NCBI RefSeq assembly: GCF_004379255.2
Contig: NC_056052.1
Coordinates: forward strand, 16,090,589-16,154,588
Length of the DNA: 64,000 bases
Reading direction: 5' to 3'
Source of the DNA: Salvia splendens
Taxonomy: Eukaryota; Streptophyta; Magnoliopsida; Lamiales; Lamiaceae
Part shown: positions 55,107 to 64,000 of the stretch, piece by piece
Position numbering within the stretch: the stretch's first letter is position 1
Layout: every line of letters starts with the position of its first letter
The notes under the pieces: model-generated
Database searches by the model: none
The model's input: only the letters and a program-made list of their open reading frames with translations
Told to the model about the DNA's origin: nothing
Position numbers and translations under genes: made by a program

Positions 55107-57836
55107 TAGGATTGTATTCAATGTCGAACTAATTTTAAAGACCGAACCAGAGACTAAATCTCAGCCATCCGATTTTATAATCTTGTGGATATAATAAATC
55201 ATTCAAATCTTTAATTTTTTAATCTTAAAAATCGGCTTAGGGGTTGTATTGGAAGACCGATATTTTCAGTAGTTAATTCTTTCCTAAAATCATACACAAT
55301 TATACATGGAATATATTGTCATAATCTGTCCATTATCCCACGTTAATTATTGTAGATAGATAGTATCACTATTTTCTTTTCTTATACACTCAACCAATAT
55401 TAATGAAGGATTCAATCACCACCACATCAACAAGGTAGATCAACGAGATTCATAGATTGTCTGCCACACACATTGCTCAAGCTTGGGATTTCATCTCTAA
55501 TGATTCACGCCTGCAATTACAGCTCCATCATCAATTTACGTTTACAATCACATCTCCATTGTCAAGTCACGCTTGTAATTTCACACAATTCACGTGTCTT
55601 CAATTGATCATTGGGTTCTATTCCAACACTAGACAACCAAGAGGATGAAGAGAATGAATCCGAAATTAAATTTATTCAGTTAAAAAGAAATCAGAGCATT
55701 ATATAATACATTTAAAAAGAAAAATGGATTATGGGGAGTGGTTGTTGTGTTATATAACTTCATCTTATAATCAAATTTCTTCATCTTTTAGTGTAATAAT
55801 TTCACTCGAGAAGTGGACACATTTTAGTTATAATGAAACAAATTTCAACAATTTAAATTAAATAATTTCATCTTATGACATTATTTCTTCATCTTGTTAA
55901 GAATTCAATTCATCTTATATTGTAATCAATTCCCCTTATACATTTAAAATGAATCAGATCTGAACCATTGAAAAAATCCAAACTCATATCTTGAATGAAG
56001 AGCACCAAGAAATCCTAAATTGAGAACTAGTTCCACAATACTAGTAATTTGGTTCACCATTATACACAAAAAATTGAAACCAATGAAAGTTTAGTAGAAC
56101 CAAATAGATAATCAGTGTGAACCAAATAAGATTTCAAAATACATATGTAAAATCTTATTCGATTGATTTAATATACAATGAAAATGGATAGTGTATGCTT
56201 GAATTAATCTTCTTGTTTTAACTTTCGCCAACATCGCATCCATTTTCCCCTTCATATGTAGCTGTGCGCCTGGCCTTGACATTCCTCTTCGCAACAGGCT
56301 TTTTGGCATCACACTTCTAGTCTAATACAATTGAAAATACACATATTAATCAAATATCCAAAATTTATCCAAAATAATAATTTAATATCTTCATATTCTA
56401 ATTTAAACCTTCATAACTTAACAATAATTTCATCTTATACTTTATTACTTCATCTGAGTATTTAATAACTTCATATTTTAATTTAAACCTTCCAAAAAAA
56501 TAATCCTAATTTGAAGCAAACAAAATTTGAATCAAATCACTTCATATAACAATGTAAAAACTCCATCTTACACTTAAACTACTTCATCTTTACTGTAATC
56601 ACCTATCTCTTGAATAGTGTTCATTAACTCCAAAAATCATAACCAAAATAGTAAAAAAAAATAAAAAAAATGTAGACAACAATTGAACCATCTTAGACCG
56701 TAATCTAAAGACATCGATTGATTTATCTTACCAGTCGTTTCCTTACAGGCGGCAATCTCGGGTATGGCCTACTGGTTTGCGCACCCCCAACCTTTACACA
56801 AACAGCAGTTGTTTTACACGTGTTCAACAATTTCATTACAAAATATATATCTACACTTCACCAGAGACTAAATTCCAACTACAGAATCATCTTTACAACA
56901 GAAATAAGCAAAAAAGAACAGAAAATACTAACCACAAATACACTAGAAATTGAATCAAAATTTCGAAATTATAGTATGAAATCACTTCATTCTATCATCA
57001 AATTTCTTCCATCTTTTAATGTAATAACTTCACCCCGGAAGTGGAAACATTTCAATTAAAATGAATCAAAAATTTCAACAATCCAAAATAAATAACTTCA
57101 TCATATGATATAATTTCTTCATCTTAAGAGGAAATCACTTCATCTTACATTGAAATCAATTCACCTTATACAGTTAAAAAAACATGAAGCTTACTAAATT
57201 AACGTATCACTGAACTCACCACCACCAGATCTGGAACGCAGATTCCGCTCATCGACAACCAAAATTCAAGACTTTAGTTTGTAAAGTTTTCATCGAATGG
57301 TAAAATTGTAGAATAAAAATAATACCGTTAAGTTTGGATCTCCTTGTGTCCACCATGGTGATAATTGTTTGATAACTAGGGATAAGAAAACGGACTGATT
57401 TGAATGGTGCTGACGTGGTGGGAGAAGACGATTAGAATCGGGCCGCCGCGGTGAGGGAGAATACGATTGGAATCGCGCCGCTGGTGTGGGAGAAGATGAT
57501 TGGTATCGCTCTGCCGCTGTGTGGGAGAAGACGATTTGAGTCGTTCTGTAGCGTGGGAAAAGAAGTGGGGAGTTGAAAAGTGAGGACGGGAAGTGGAAGT
57601 GGAAGCGATGAAATTAAGTTTTACCCTAATTCATGGGTCCTTGTTTTACGCAGAATAAATTTTACTGCTTTAGAAAAAGACTATTCTATCTCTTGGCTGA
57701 AACAAATAATTAACCGGATGAATGAGGGGATTAAGATGTAGTTTCTTTAATCTCAGCCGTTAAAATCTAAATCCAATGATCAATATTTAGTCTCTAGTTC
57801 TACACTAAAGAGGTGTTTGGCATATAAGGGGACCCT
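55107..57836 (-). mobile_element. Unclassified (TA)n-flanked element, 2.7 kb
   Basis: Bounded by TATATATATATAGG (55085-55107) and CCCTATATATTTATATATAT (57832 on). Near both ends lie inverted similar stretches: left ACCGAACCAGAGACTAAATC, right (complement) AGAACTAGAGACTAAATATT. Much of the body is built from the word ACTTCAT/TTTCTTCATCTT repeated irregularly (55755-57180). Possible minus-strand exons: MVDTRRSKLN at about 57357, a Pro/Arg-rich stretch near 56790-56735, and a Lys/Arg-rich stretch near 56312-56210. The class and the gene model are inference. Confidence 0.5.
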
Positions 57837-57843
57837 ATATATT

Positions 57844-57884
<41 letters not shown>

Positions 57885-57997
57885 GTGTGATCAAATACAA
57901 ACCTCTATCTATAATACAAACTACAAACTTTAATCCTACACACTCCTTGTAAGCAATCAACAGTTAGCAATGGGATTCATATGTCAATGTCAACGCC

Positions 57998-58030
<33 letters not shown>

Positions 58031-58664
58031 GTGTGATCAAATACAAACTCACTATAATACAAACTATACAAACTGATGTCAATGGAGTGTACAAATTTTG
58101 AGATAAACTACAAACCCTCTATAATACAAACTATACAAACTTTAATCGTACTCACTTAATACAATTAATCAACGGTTAATATAAGAGATTTTTCTAATGT
58201 CAACATATACTACAAATCCGTATACTCCGTTGACATCGAACAATCAGAATTTGTACACCCCCGTTGACATAATTTGTACACCCTGTTGACATCAGCCCCC
58301 GTTGACAGAATTTGTACACTCCGTTGACATCAGCCACCCCCTCCCCCCGTTGAAATTAGAAAAATCTCTTATATTAACCGTTGATTAATTGTATTAAGTG
58401 AGTAGGATTAAAGTTTGTATAGTTTGTATTATAGAGGGTTTGTAGTTTGTCTCAAAATTTGTACACTCCATTGACATCAGTTTGTATAGTTTGTATTATA
58501 GAGAGTTTGTACTTGATCACACATCTCTCTCTCTCTCTCTATATATATATAGGCGTTGACATTGACATATGAATCCCATTGCTAACTGTTGATTACTTAC
58601 AAGGAGTGTGTAGGATTAAAGTTTGTAGTTTGTATTGTAGATAGAGGTTTGTATTTGACCACAC
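57885..58664. mobile_element. Palindromic (TA)n-associated element carrying a nested relative
   Basis: Two inverted arms of 113 bp (57885-57997 and 58552-58664): the left begins GTGTGATCAAATACAAACC and ends GTCAATGTCAACGCC. Between them, inside TATATATA tracts, sits a second palindrome (58032-58523). The whole is flanked by (TA)n and (GA)n tracts. It looks like one element inserted in the TA-rich centre of another. Confidence 0.8.
58032..58523. mobile_element. Inner palindromic element, about 490 bp
   Basis: Begins GTGTGATCAAATACAAACTC and ends GAGAGTTTGTACTTGATCACAC. The arms include CTATAATACAAACTATACAAA and AATACAATTAATCAACGG with complements. The same module makes up the array at 53449-55090, with fewer minisatellite units. 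Confidence 0.85.
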
Positions 58665-58685
58665 CTCTCTCTCTATATATATATA

Positions 58686-58948
58686 GGGTAGTGATAAAAT
58701 GCAAACTCATATATTGTACAAACTCCAAACTTTTTAACATAGTATCAACACAGTATAAAATTTCAAGATTTTGATTCTAACACAATATCAATACAATGTT
58801 AACAAAGTTTCAACACAATATCAACCATTGACATTGTGTTGACATTTTTTGTTGCTATTATTTTATCATCTGTTGATATTTTCTAACGGTCTAGATCATA
58901 GTTTAGAGTTTGTACAATATTTAGACTTTGTATTTGATCACATTCCTA
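58686..58948. mobile_element. Third palindromic (TA)n-associated element, about 260 bp
   Basis: Begins GGGTAGTGATAAAATGCAAA and ends GTATTTGATCACATTCC. The arms share ATATTGTACAAACTC.AAACT. The middle has AACACAATATCAAC-type short repeats. A diverged relative of the neighbouring family, again flanked by TATATATA. Confidence 0.65.
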
Positions 58949-58951
58949 TTT

Positions 58952-58984
<33 letters not shown>

Positions 58985-58986
<2 letters not shown>

Positions 58987-60200
58987 TTGCGATCAATGTC
59001 GAACCAATTTTAAAGACCGAACTAGAGACCAAATCTCATCCACCCATTAATCACATCTAATGGTTATTAATAATTTCACATTAGCTGATTTTTTTATTTA
59101 ATTAAATTGACACAAGGGTAGATTTGGAAGACCCAAAATGATGGAGTTACTTGTATACACCTCTTCCCTTCCCATATCCAATCCACTTCTCTCTCTCTAC
59201 GTTTCTCTCTCACCTATCCCTGGCGCAACTACCTCCATCATGCAGCCTCCTTCGGCCCACCGCATCGGAGTTGAGGAAGAAACACCACTCTGCGGAGTGG
59301 ATCTTCGATCTGGTGGAGATGGAGAAGCTCTCCGACTACACATGGAAAGAGGCATATAGCGTTGTGGAACAATTTGATGGCAGAGCAGAACAGATTCATG
59401 GAACTGATTTGCGGTAGTTTCTCGCTGCATCGCGCATCTATGGGGCGTGAACACGGATGTGGTGCAGGCAGCGTACTATCTGAATATGATTATGTCGGCG
59501 TAATGGGTGGTGGTGACGGGGAGTATGGTAGATAACATGGTGTTGCACTTGTTGTTCAGCATAGGGAAGGTGGTGCATAAGAAGATAATTGATGAGGTTA
59601 TGGGAATGGGCTGGAGGGGATGCTGGACGAGTTGCCGTCAGTGGCTGAGAAGAGGAAGAAGCTGCAGAGCAGCGTCAGCTTCTTCAGTCGTTGCGATTGA
59701 TTGGAGGCATTTCTGAGTGGAGAAGAAAGTCTGGAAATCGTCATTATTTAGATTTCTATATTACTTCAAACACCTAGGTCATAACTTCATCCAGTTAGAT
59801 TATTACTTCATTCACTTAGGTTATTACTTCATTTTCTGTTCTATTACTTCATTCAAATAGCGCCAAGGGTTGAAGTAGTAAGAAAGTTTCACGACTTGAG
59901 AAAGAAATAAAGAATATGTCAAAGCCTGATTGTAAATGTGTCAAATGTGGCGAGGTTGGTCGGCTTAATTCAAGGAATTGTGACAAGATACAGAAGAAAA
60001 AGAAGAAGAAGAAGAACTGATGAGCTTATTTCCTTATAGTAAATTATTCATTCCAGTAGGTTTCCTACTTCATTCATGTAGTTATTTACTTCATTCCAGT
60101 TGTTTATTACTTCACTATACTTTGAATTTGAATTTATTTAAATTTTTGGCACACATAAAATCAAATAGACTATATGAAGTGTTTTATTAATGAAGTATTT
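58985..60200 (+). mobile_element. (TA)n-flanked element with degenerate coding pieces
   Basis: The left end (TTGCGATCAATGTCGAACCA, then AAAGACCGAACTAGAGACC) matches the left end of the 55107 element (CAATGTCGAACTAATTTTAAAGACC). The 59150-59710 part looks coding in patches: a charged stretch EMEKLSDYTWKEAYSVVEQF, then VVHKKIIDEVMGMG, in shifting frames. A 35-codon piece at 59916-60020 reads CKCVKCGEVGRLNSRNC plus a Lys tail. The 59750-60130 part repeats TTACTTCATT. The right end is unclear because the Athila LTR follows. Confidence 0.5.
59916..60020 (+). pseudogene. Zinc-knuckle-like tail fragment
   Basis: Reads MSKPDCKCVKCGEVGRLNS, then RNCDKIQ and a run of lysines. The pattern CxxCGExGxxxRNC recalls the zinc knuckle at the end of MULE/FAR1-related proteins, but the zinc-binding His is Arg here. 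Upstream, the frame is closed by stops within 15 codons. Probably a decayed piece of a captured or transposase gene. Confidence 0.45.
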
Positions 60201-60212
60201 ATTCTTTATTAT

Positions 60213-62242
60213 TGTGATGCCCCGAAATTTCGTTCCCTCTTTTAGATAAATCGGCTTTATTAGCTTAATTAATTCTCGTTGAGAGGACGTAGAATTGTCG
60301 TTGTAAATTCCGACGTTGGAATGAATTAAGTATTGTTGTTAAGGGAAAAACAAAGTGCAAATAAATTTACTTCAAGGATAAAAGTAAATGAAATACTCTT
60401 ATTAGAAAATTTTGGAACATACATAAGAGTAGTAAAAGACAAAACAAACTACATAATTGGATGAATGAAGCTACAAGTAAGGTTCCTATTCAAGCTAGGA
60501 GACCCTTCCAAGGAGGGAAATGAAGTAGTAGCTAATCCTACTCTATTGGAATTGTAGTAGCAAAAACTTAGATAAAAGTTAAGGTTGCTTTGGTCAAAAG
60601 AGCTACAATAGGAGATCTTCTACCCCTCCTCAATCTTCTCTCCATCTTTCTCAAAAATATGGCCCCATGAAACTCCAAAAGAGGCAGCCCCTAGACCTGC
60701 AAATTAACACAAAATGGGGTTAGAAAATGGACTCATAAGAAAGGGGAAGGAGGGGCAAGCTCGAATGGAAATAGAGAGGATAGAAAGGGCAAGCTCGAAT
60801 GAAAATGGACTCATAAGAAAGGGGAAGGAGGGGCAGGCTGATTGGTACAGCAAAGAAACTACCATTTTTGGGCAGTGCGACAACCACTTTGTCATGTTCT
60901 CATCTTACATCAAAGTAGGAGTTAGAACAAATGGGCATAGAGAAAAGAGCCCAATGTATATGCTCAAAAAGAACATGGATTAGAGCCCTTTTTTTCCATC
61001 GTCCGAGGCAGAAGAGGCAGCCAAGAGAGACATCCCACACATACACCAAAGTGGTAAGATTAACATAAACATAAAGCTCAAAAGGGAGCTAAGCGGCCGC
61101 CACTTTTGTAGCGGTCCGTTTCGAGAAATCTGTGCATGGAATGAAGACACGCCCAGCGACCACCAGGCAAGGCGTGGCGACCGCCACCCAAGAGTCAGAA
61201 GCCTCGGATCAATACATAGCGACCGCCGGACAAGGTGTGGCGGTCTTCCACAAAAGAGCGGATTTTCCCTAATTTCTCTCCAAGATTTACCATATTTTGC
61301 AACCCTTTTCCTTATTTGAGAAGGGGCAATTTCTCCCCTATAATTAGCCCCTCAAGCTTCATCAAAATGATCATCTTTTTGCAACATATTTTCTAGAGAT
61401 TAAAAGTTAGAGTGCTTCATTGTGCAAGGAGTTGAAGAAGGATTCATGAACATCAAATCTACAAGGATTCTACCTTTGGGTTTTATTTTCTATAGTTTTA
61501 TGTTCCAATTGTTTTCCCTTCAATTTATGTCTTGAGATTATTACATTATGCGTAACTAAATTCTTAAGATTCTAGGGATGTGTTAGTAATGACTTTGGTT
61601 ATACAATTCATTTTCTATTTAATATTGATTTTGTTCTTTCTTTGTTTCTTCCTTAAGTTAATGGATAATGCTTCACGTTTGAGTGACACATTCTGTGATG
61701 ATTTAATATAACTTGCTACATAATCGTGAGATGAGGTTGGCGAGTTAGATCCACTTAATAGACACTACAATTAGCTTCCTTTAAAACGACACTGTTAATT
61801 GAGAGTGAAGACTTTTCAAGGGTCTTAGGAGCTTTTAGGAGTTACGTATTTAGGATTGACAACCCTAATGTTTGTAACCAACGTTTGCATCGCATGAGCA
61901 TAAACTAGGTGACTCGTTCTATCAAAATAAGAACTGTGTTAGGGTATTGTAGGTGGAACTTGTATAACCATAACTGTGAAAGCACATCCCTAGAATTCCC
62001 TTATATCTATACTTTTATCTCTGTGATTTATTTGCAATCAATTGTTTATTGCTTTCAAAAGTTACTGTGTTTTAAAAAATTCTCAAAATCTTTCGGTTCT
62101 CCAAATAGTAATTGAGTTTTAGTAGAGGATAGCCAGTTTGTGACTGTTTTCCCCGTGATTGATATCCGGTACTAACCTTTAGCTATACTATTTCTACTCT
62201 GTATACTTGCAGGTATTTATAGTGCTAATAAAAAGTGCATCA
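60213..62242 (+). repeat. 5' LTR of an Athila-like gypsy element, about 2.03 kb
   Basis: Begins TGTGATGCCCCGAAATTTCG and ends AGTGCATCA just before a gypsy primer site, so both ends have TG...CA form. Contains an imperfect direct duplication (ATGGACTCATAAGAAAGGGG at 60727 and 60804) and a GC-rich patch with GCGACCGCC repeats (61090-61255). No coding sequence. The 3' LTR lies outside the window, so the left boundary is inferred from the terminal motif. Confidence 0.75.
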
Positions 62243-62248
62243 AGTTTT

Positions 62249-62266
62249 TGGCGCCGTTGCTGGGGA
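62249..62266 (+). promoter_or_regulatory. Primer-binding site, Athila type
   Basis: TGGCGCCGTTGCTGGGGA, close to the TGGCGCCGTTGCCGGGGA site common in plant gypsy elements, six bases after the LTR end. Confidence 0.88.
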
Positions 62267-62379
62267 ATATATTCACTTTGTGATTGATATCTTCAAACGG
62301 ACAATTTTACTACTTTGGATTTTAATTGCTTTCTGTTTTTAATTTTAGTTTAATTTGTTTTTTTGTTTCTTTCAGGTTG

Positions 62380-64000
62380 TGTATGCGAATGCGTTCTGGG
62401 AAGGACAACTTAAAATAAGAAGTGAGCATGGATCAGTGGCAGACAGAACGGAGCTCGAGAGGCTTCAAGCCATAGTTAAGATGTTGATGGATGTGAGAGA
62501 CGCGGAAAAGGCTTCCCGCGAGGCACAAGAAAAGAAGGATCATGAGATAGTGCCCGTGATGCACATGTTCAATCATGGGATTATGATTACTTTTCCCGAA
62601 GGTACTCGTGTTGATGCTAACAATTTTGAGCTGCGAATGACCCTTATACAAAGGGTCGAGCAGTATCATTTTGCAGGTAGGGCCACGAAAGACGCCAACC
62701 GACATCTCTCGAAGTTCGTGGAAATCGCCAACACTCTAAAATTAAATGGTGTCGACGACGACGCCATAAGGGTAAGACTTTTTCCCTTTTCTTTGATTGA
62801 TTCTGTTAAAGAGTGGTTTGAGTATATGGATACACAACCTGAAAGAAACAAGTACTATCCACCGGGCACGATTTTAAAGCTTAAGAGGGAAATCTTCCAA
62901 TTCATGCAAGGCCATGACGAGCCCCTCTACGAGGCATTTGCTCGTTTCAAAGCCCTCCTCCGTAAGTGACCCAACCACGGTTCACCGTGGACCATCAGGT
63001 AGGAATCATTTACAATGGATTTAATGAAAAGATTTATGCTATGTTGGATTCAGGGGTGAATGGAGGGTTCTTGCGGAAGACAGGACCGGATGCCATGGCG
63101 GTCATTGAGGAGTTCGCCACCAACAGCAGGGGGTGGTCGAAAGAAAGGCATAATTCGAGGAGAGTAGAAGCCATAGAAGAGGCCAAGGAGAGCTCCTTTG
63201 CAAAGGAATTTGCCAAACTCAAAGTGCGGGTCAATCAAATGGATACATCGAGAAAAGAGGATCCGGTCCTACCGACCTCCGTCATCGCAGTCGCCAAACC
63301 CGACACTCCTACCCCTCCTATGGAAGATGTCAACTACGTGCAACAAGGAGACGATCCCAATGGACCTTATAACAACAATTATCGCCCTAACCAGGGGGCA
63401 GTACTTTCAATAATTATAATGGGATCCGTCCTCATCCTAACCTTTCGTACTCTAATAATAATTTCTTGCAACCCCCCGCAGGATTTAATGTTAGCAAAGG
63501 TGGAGTAGTTGAGTCTATCAAGAAGGAGGAAAAGTATGACCAAGGCATCATGAAGATTTTGGAGATGCTAGTGCAAGATAGAAAAGCCAACGATACCAAG
63601 ATTGGGGTCGTGGAAGCAAGGTTGAACAACCTCGAGGCCGGAATAACCACAATTGCTACTACCGTCTCCAACATTCAAACTCAAAAGAACCAAGTCCACA
63701 AGAAAATTGAAGAGGACAAGACAAAGGCAGCAGCACGAGTGGCGGACATAAACAAGAAGTGGGTCGCCAAGAAAAAGAAGGAGGAAGACAGCGCCTCCGG
63801 CGCCAAATCTGGGCACTGCCCGACAGCTGGCGGACCGCCGCACACCATGCAGCAGCCCGCCGCTGGGCCACAGATTGGAATCTGCCCCACGCCTGGCGGA
63901 CCGCCGCATACCCCGCAGCGGCCCGCCACTGAAGAGGAAAAGGCGCTGCCAAAAAGGAGCTCGTGCGGTGCAACGGGATTGTACTCCCCTTCCAGCCGAA
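62380..64000 (+). pseudogene. Gypsy gag, frameshifted, cut by window end
   Basis: The frame at 62380-62969 carries the gag core: MTLIQRVEQYHFAGRAT, KFVEIANTLKLNGVDDDAIR, VRLFPFSLIDSVKEWFEYMD, EPLYEAFARFKALLRK. It shifts near 62966 to another frame (FTVDHQVGIIYNGFNEKIYA, DAMAVIEEFATNSRGW) and again near 63481 to a third that stays open to the window end. That last part is a coiled-coil and Pro-rich tail with GGPPHTMQ/GGPPHTPQ repeats. The core resembles Athila-lineage gag. Two frame breaks mean it is inactive. Confidence 0.8.

Noticed and set aside
63568..63973. Long minus-strand frames at the right edge
   Set aside because: They are antisense to the Pro-rich tail of the gypsy gag; base composition explains them.
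1..64000. tRNA, rRNA or other structured RNA genes
   Set aside because: No tRNA A/B boxes with a credible cloverleaf and no rRNA-like sequence were noticed; tRNA-like matches are only primer-binding sites.

Overview
This is plant nuclear DNA, almost certainly from a eudicot. It is AT-rich and intron-containing, has no operons, and carries many plant transposon families: Ty1/copia, Ty3/gypsy of the Tat/Retand and Athila types, Stowaway, PIF/Harbinger, hAT and Mutator-like. Some of the palindromic families that sit in (TA)n tracts suggest Lamiales, but that is only an impression. I see no rRNA, tRNA or CRISPR. Only two host genes are supported: an ABCG9-like half-size ABC transporter (4112-14860, + strand) and a NAC transcription factor of the RD26/ANAC019/ANAC055 group (49614-51592, + strand).

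Layout. 1-4060: AT-rich intergenic DNA with a hAT MITE, a microsatellite and a Stowaway close to the ABCG9 promoter. 4112-14860: ABCG9, four exons, broken inside exon 2 by a 7.13-kb gypsy element (6186-13315). That element has 719-bp LTRs differing at two positions, a 5-bp target duplication, a gag gene, a large pol deletion, and an intron-containing gene on the opposite strand. 15221-21225: remnant of a small LTR element with a degraded copia element nested in it. 21230-26050: degenerate LTR pair, Stowaway MITEs and a Harbinger MITE. 26060-31170: young minus-strand copia. 33494-36226: a 2.5-kb hAT-type foldback nested inside a Stowaway MITE. 38692-39716: Harbinger element with a transposase remnant. 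43104-49175: Harbinger MITE, Stowaways and an older minus-strand copia ending 438 bp before the NAC start codon. 49614-51592: intact three-exon NAC gene with a hAT MITE in intron 1. 52700-60200: a Mutator-like MITE, then a cluster of palindromic, (TA)n-associated elements with 30-40-bp minisatellites. 60213-64000: 5' LTR, primer site and gag of an Athila-like element cut by the window end.

The two host genes show no functional link. The ABCG9 copy should be non-functional as it stands: translation would stop after 204 residues, before Walker B. The NAC gene looks functional but is squeezed by transposons upstream and in its intron. The points most worth checking are the exact, recent disruption of ABCG9; the spliced antisense gene kept by a pol-deleted gypsy element; two copia copies sharing loss of the protease catalytic Asp; the long foldback; and the nested palindromes in (TA)n tracts.
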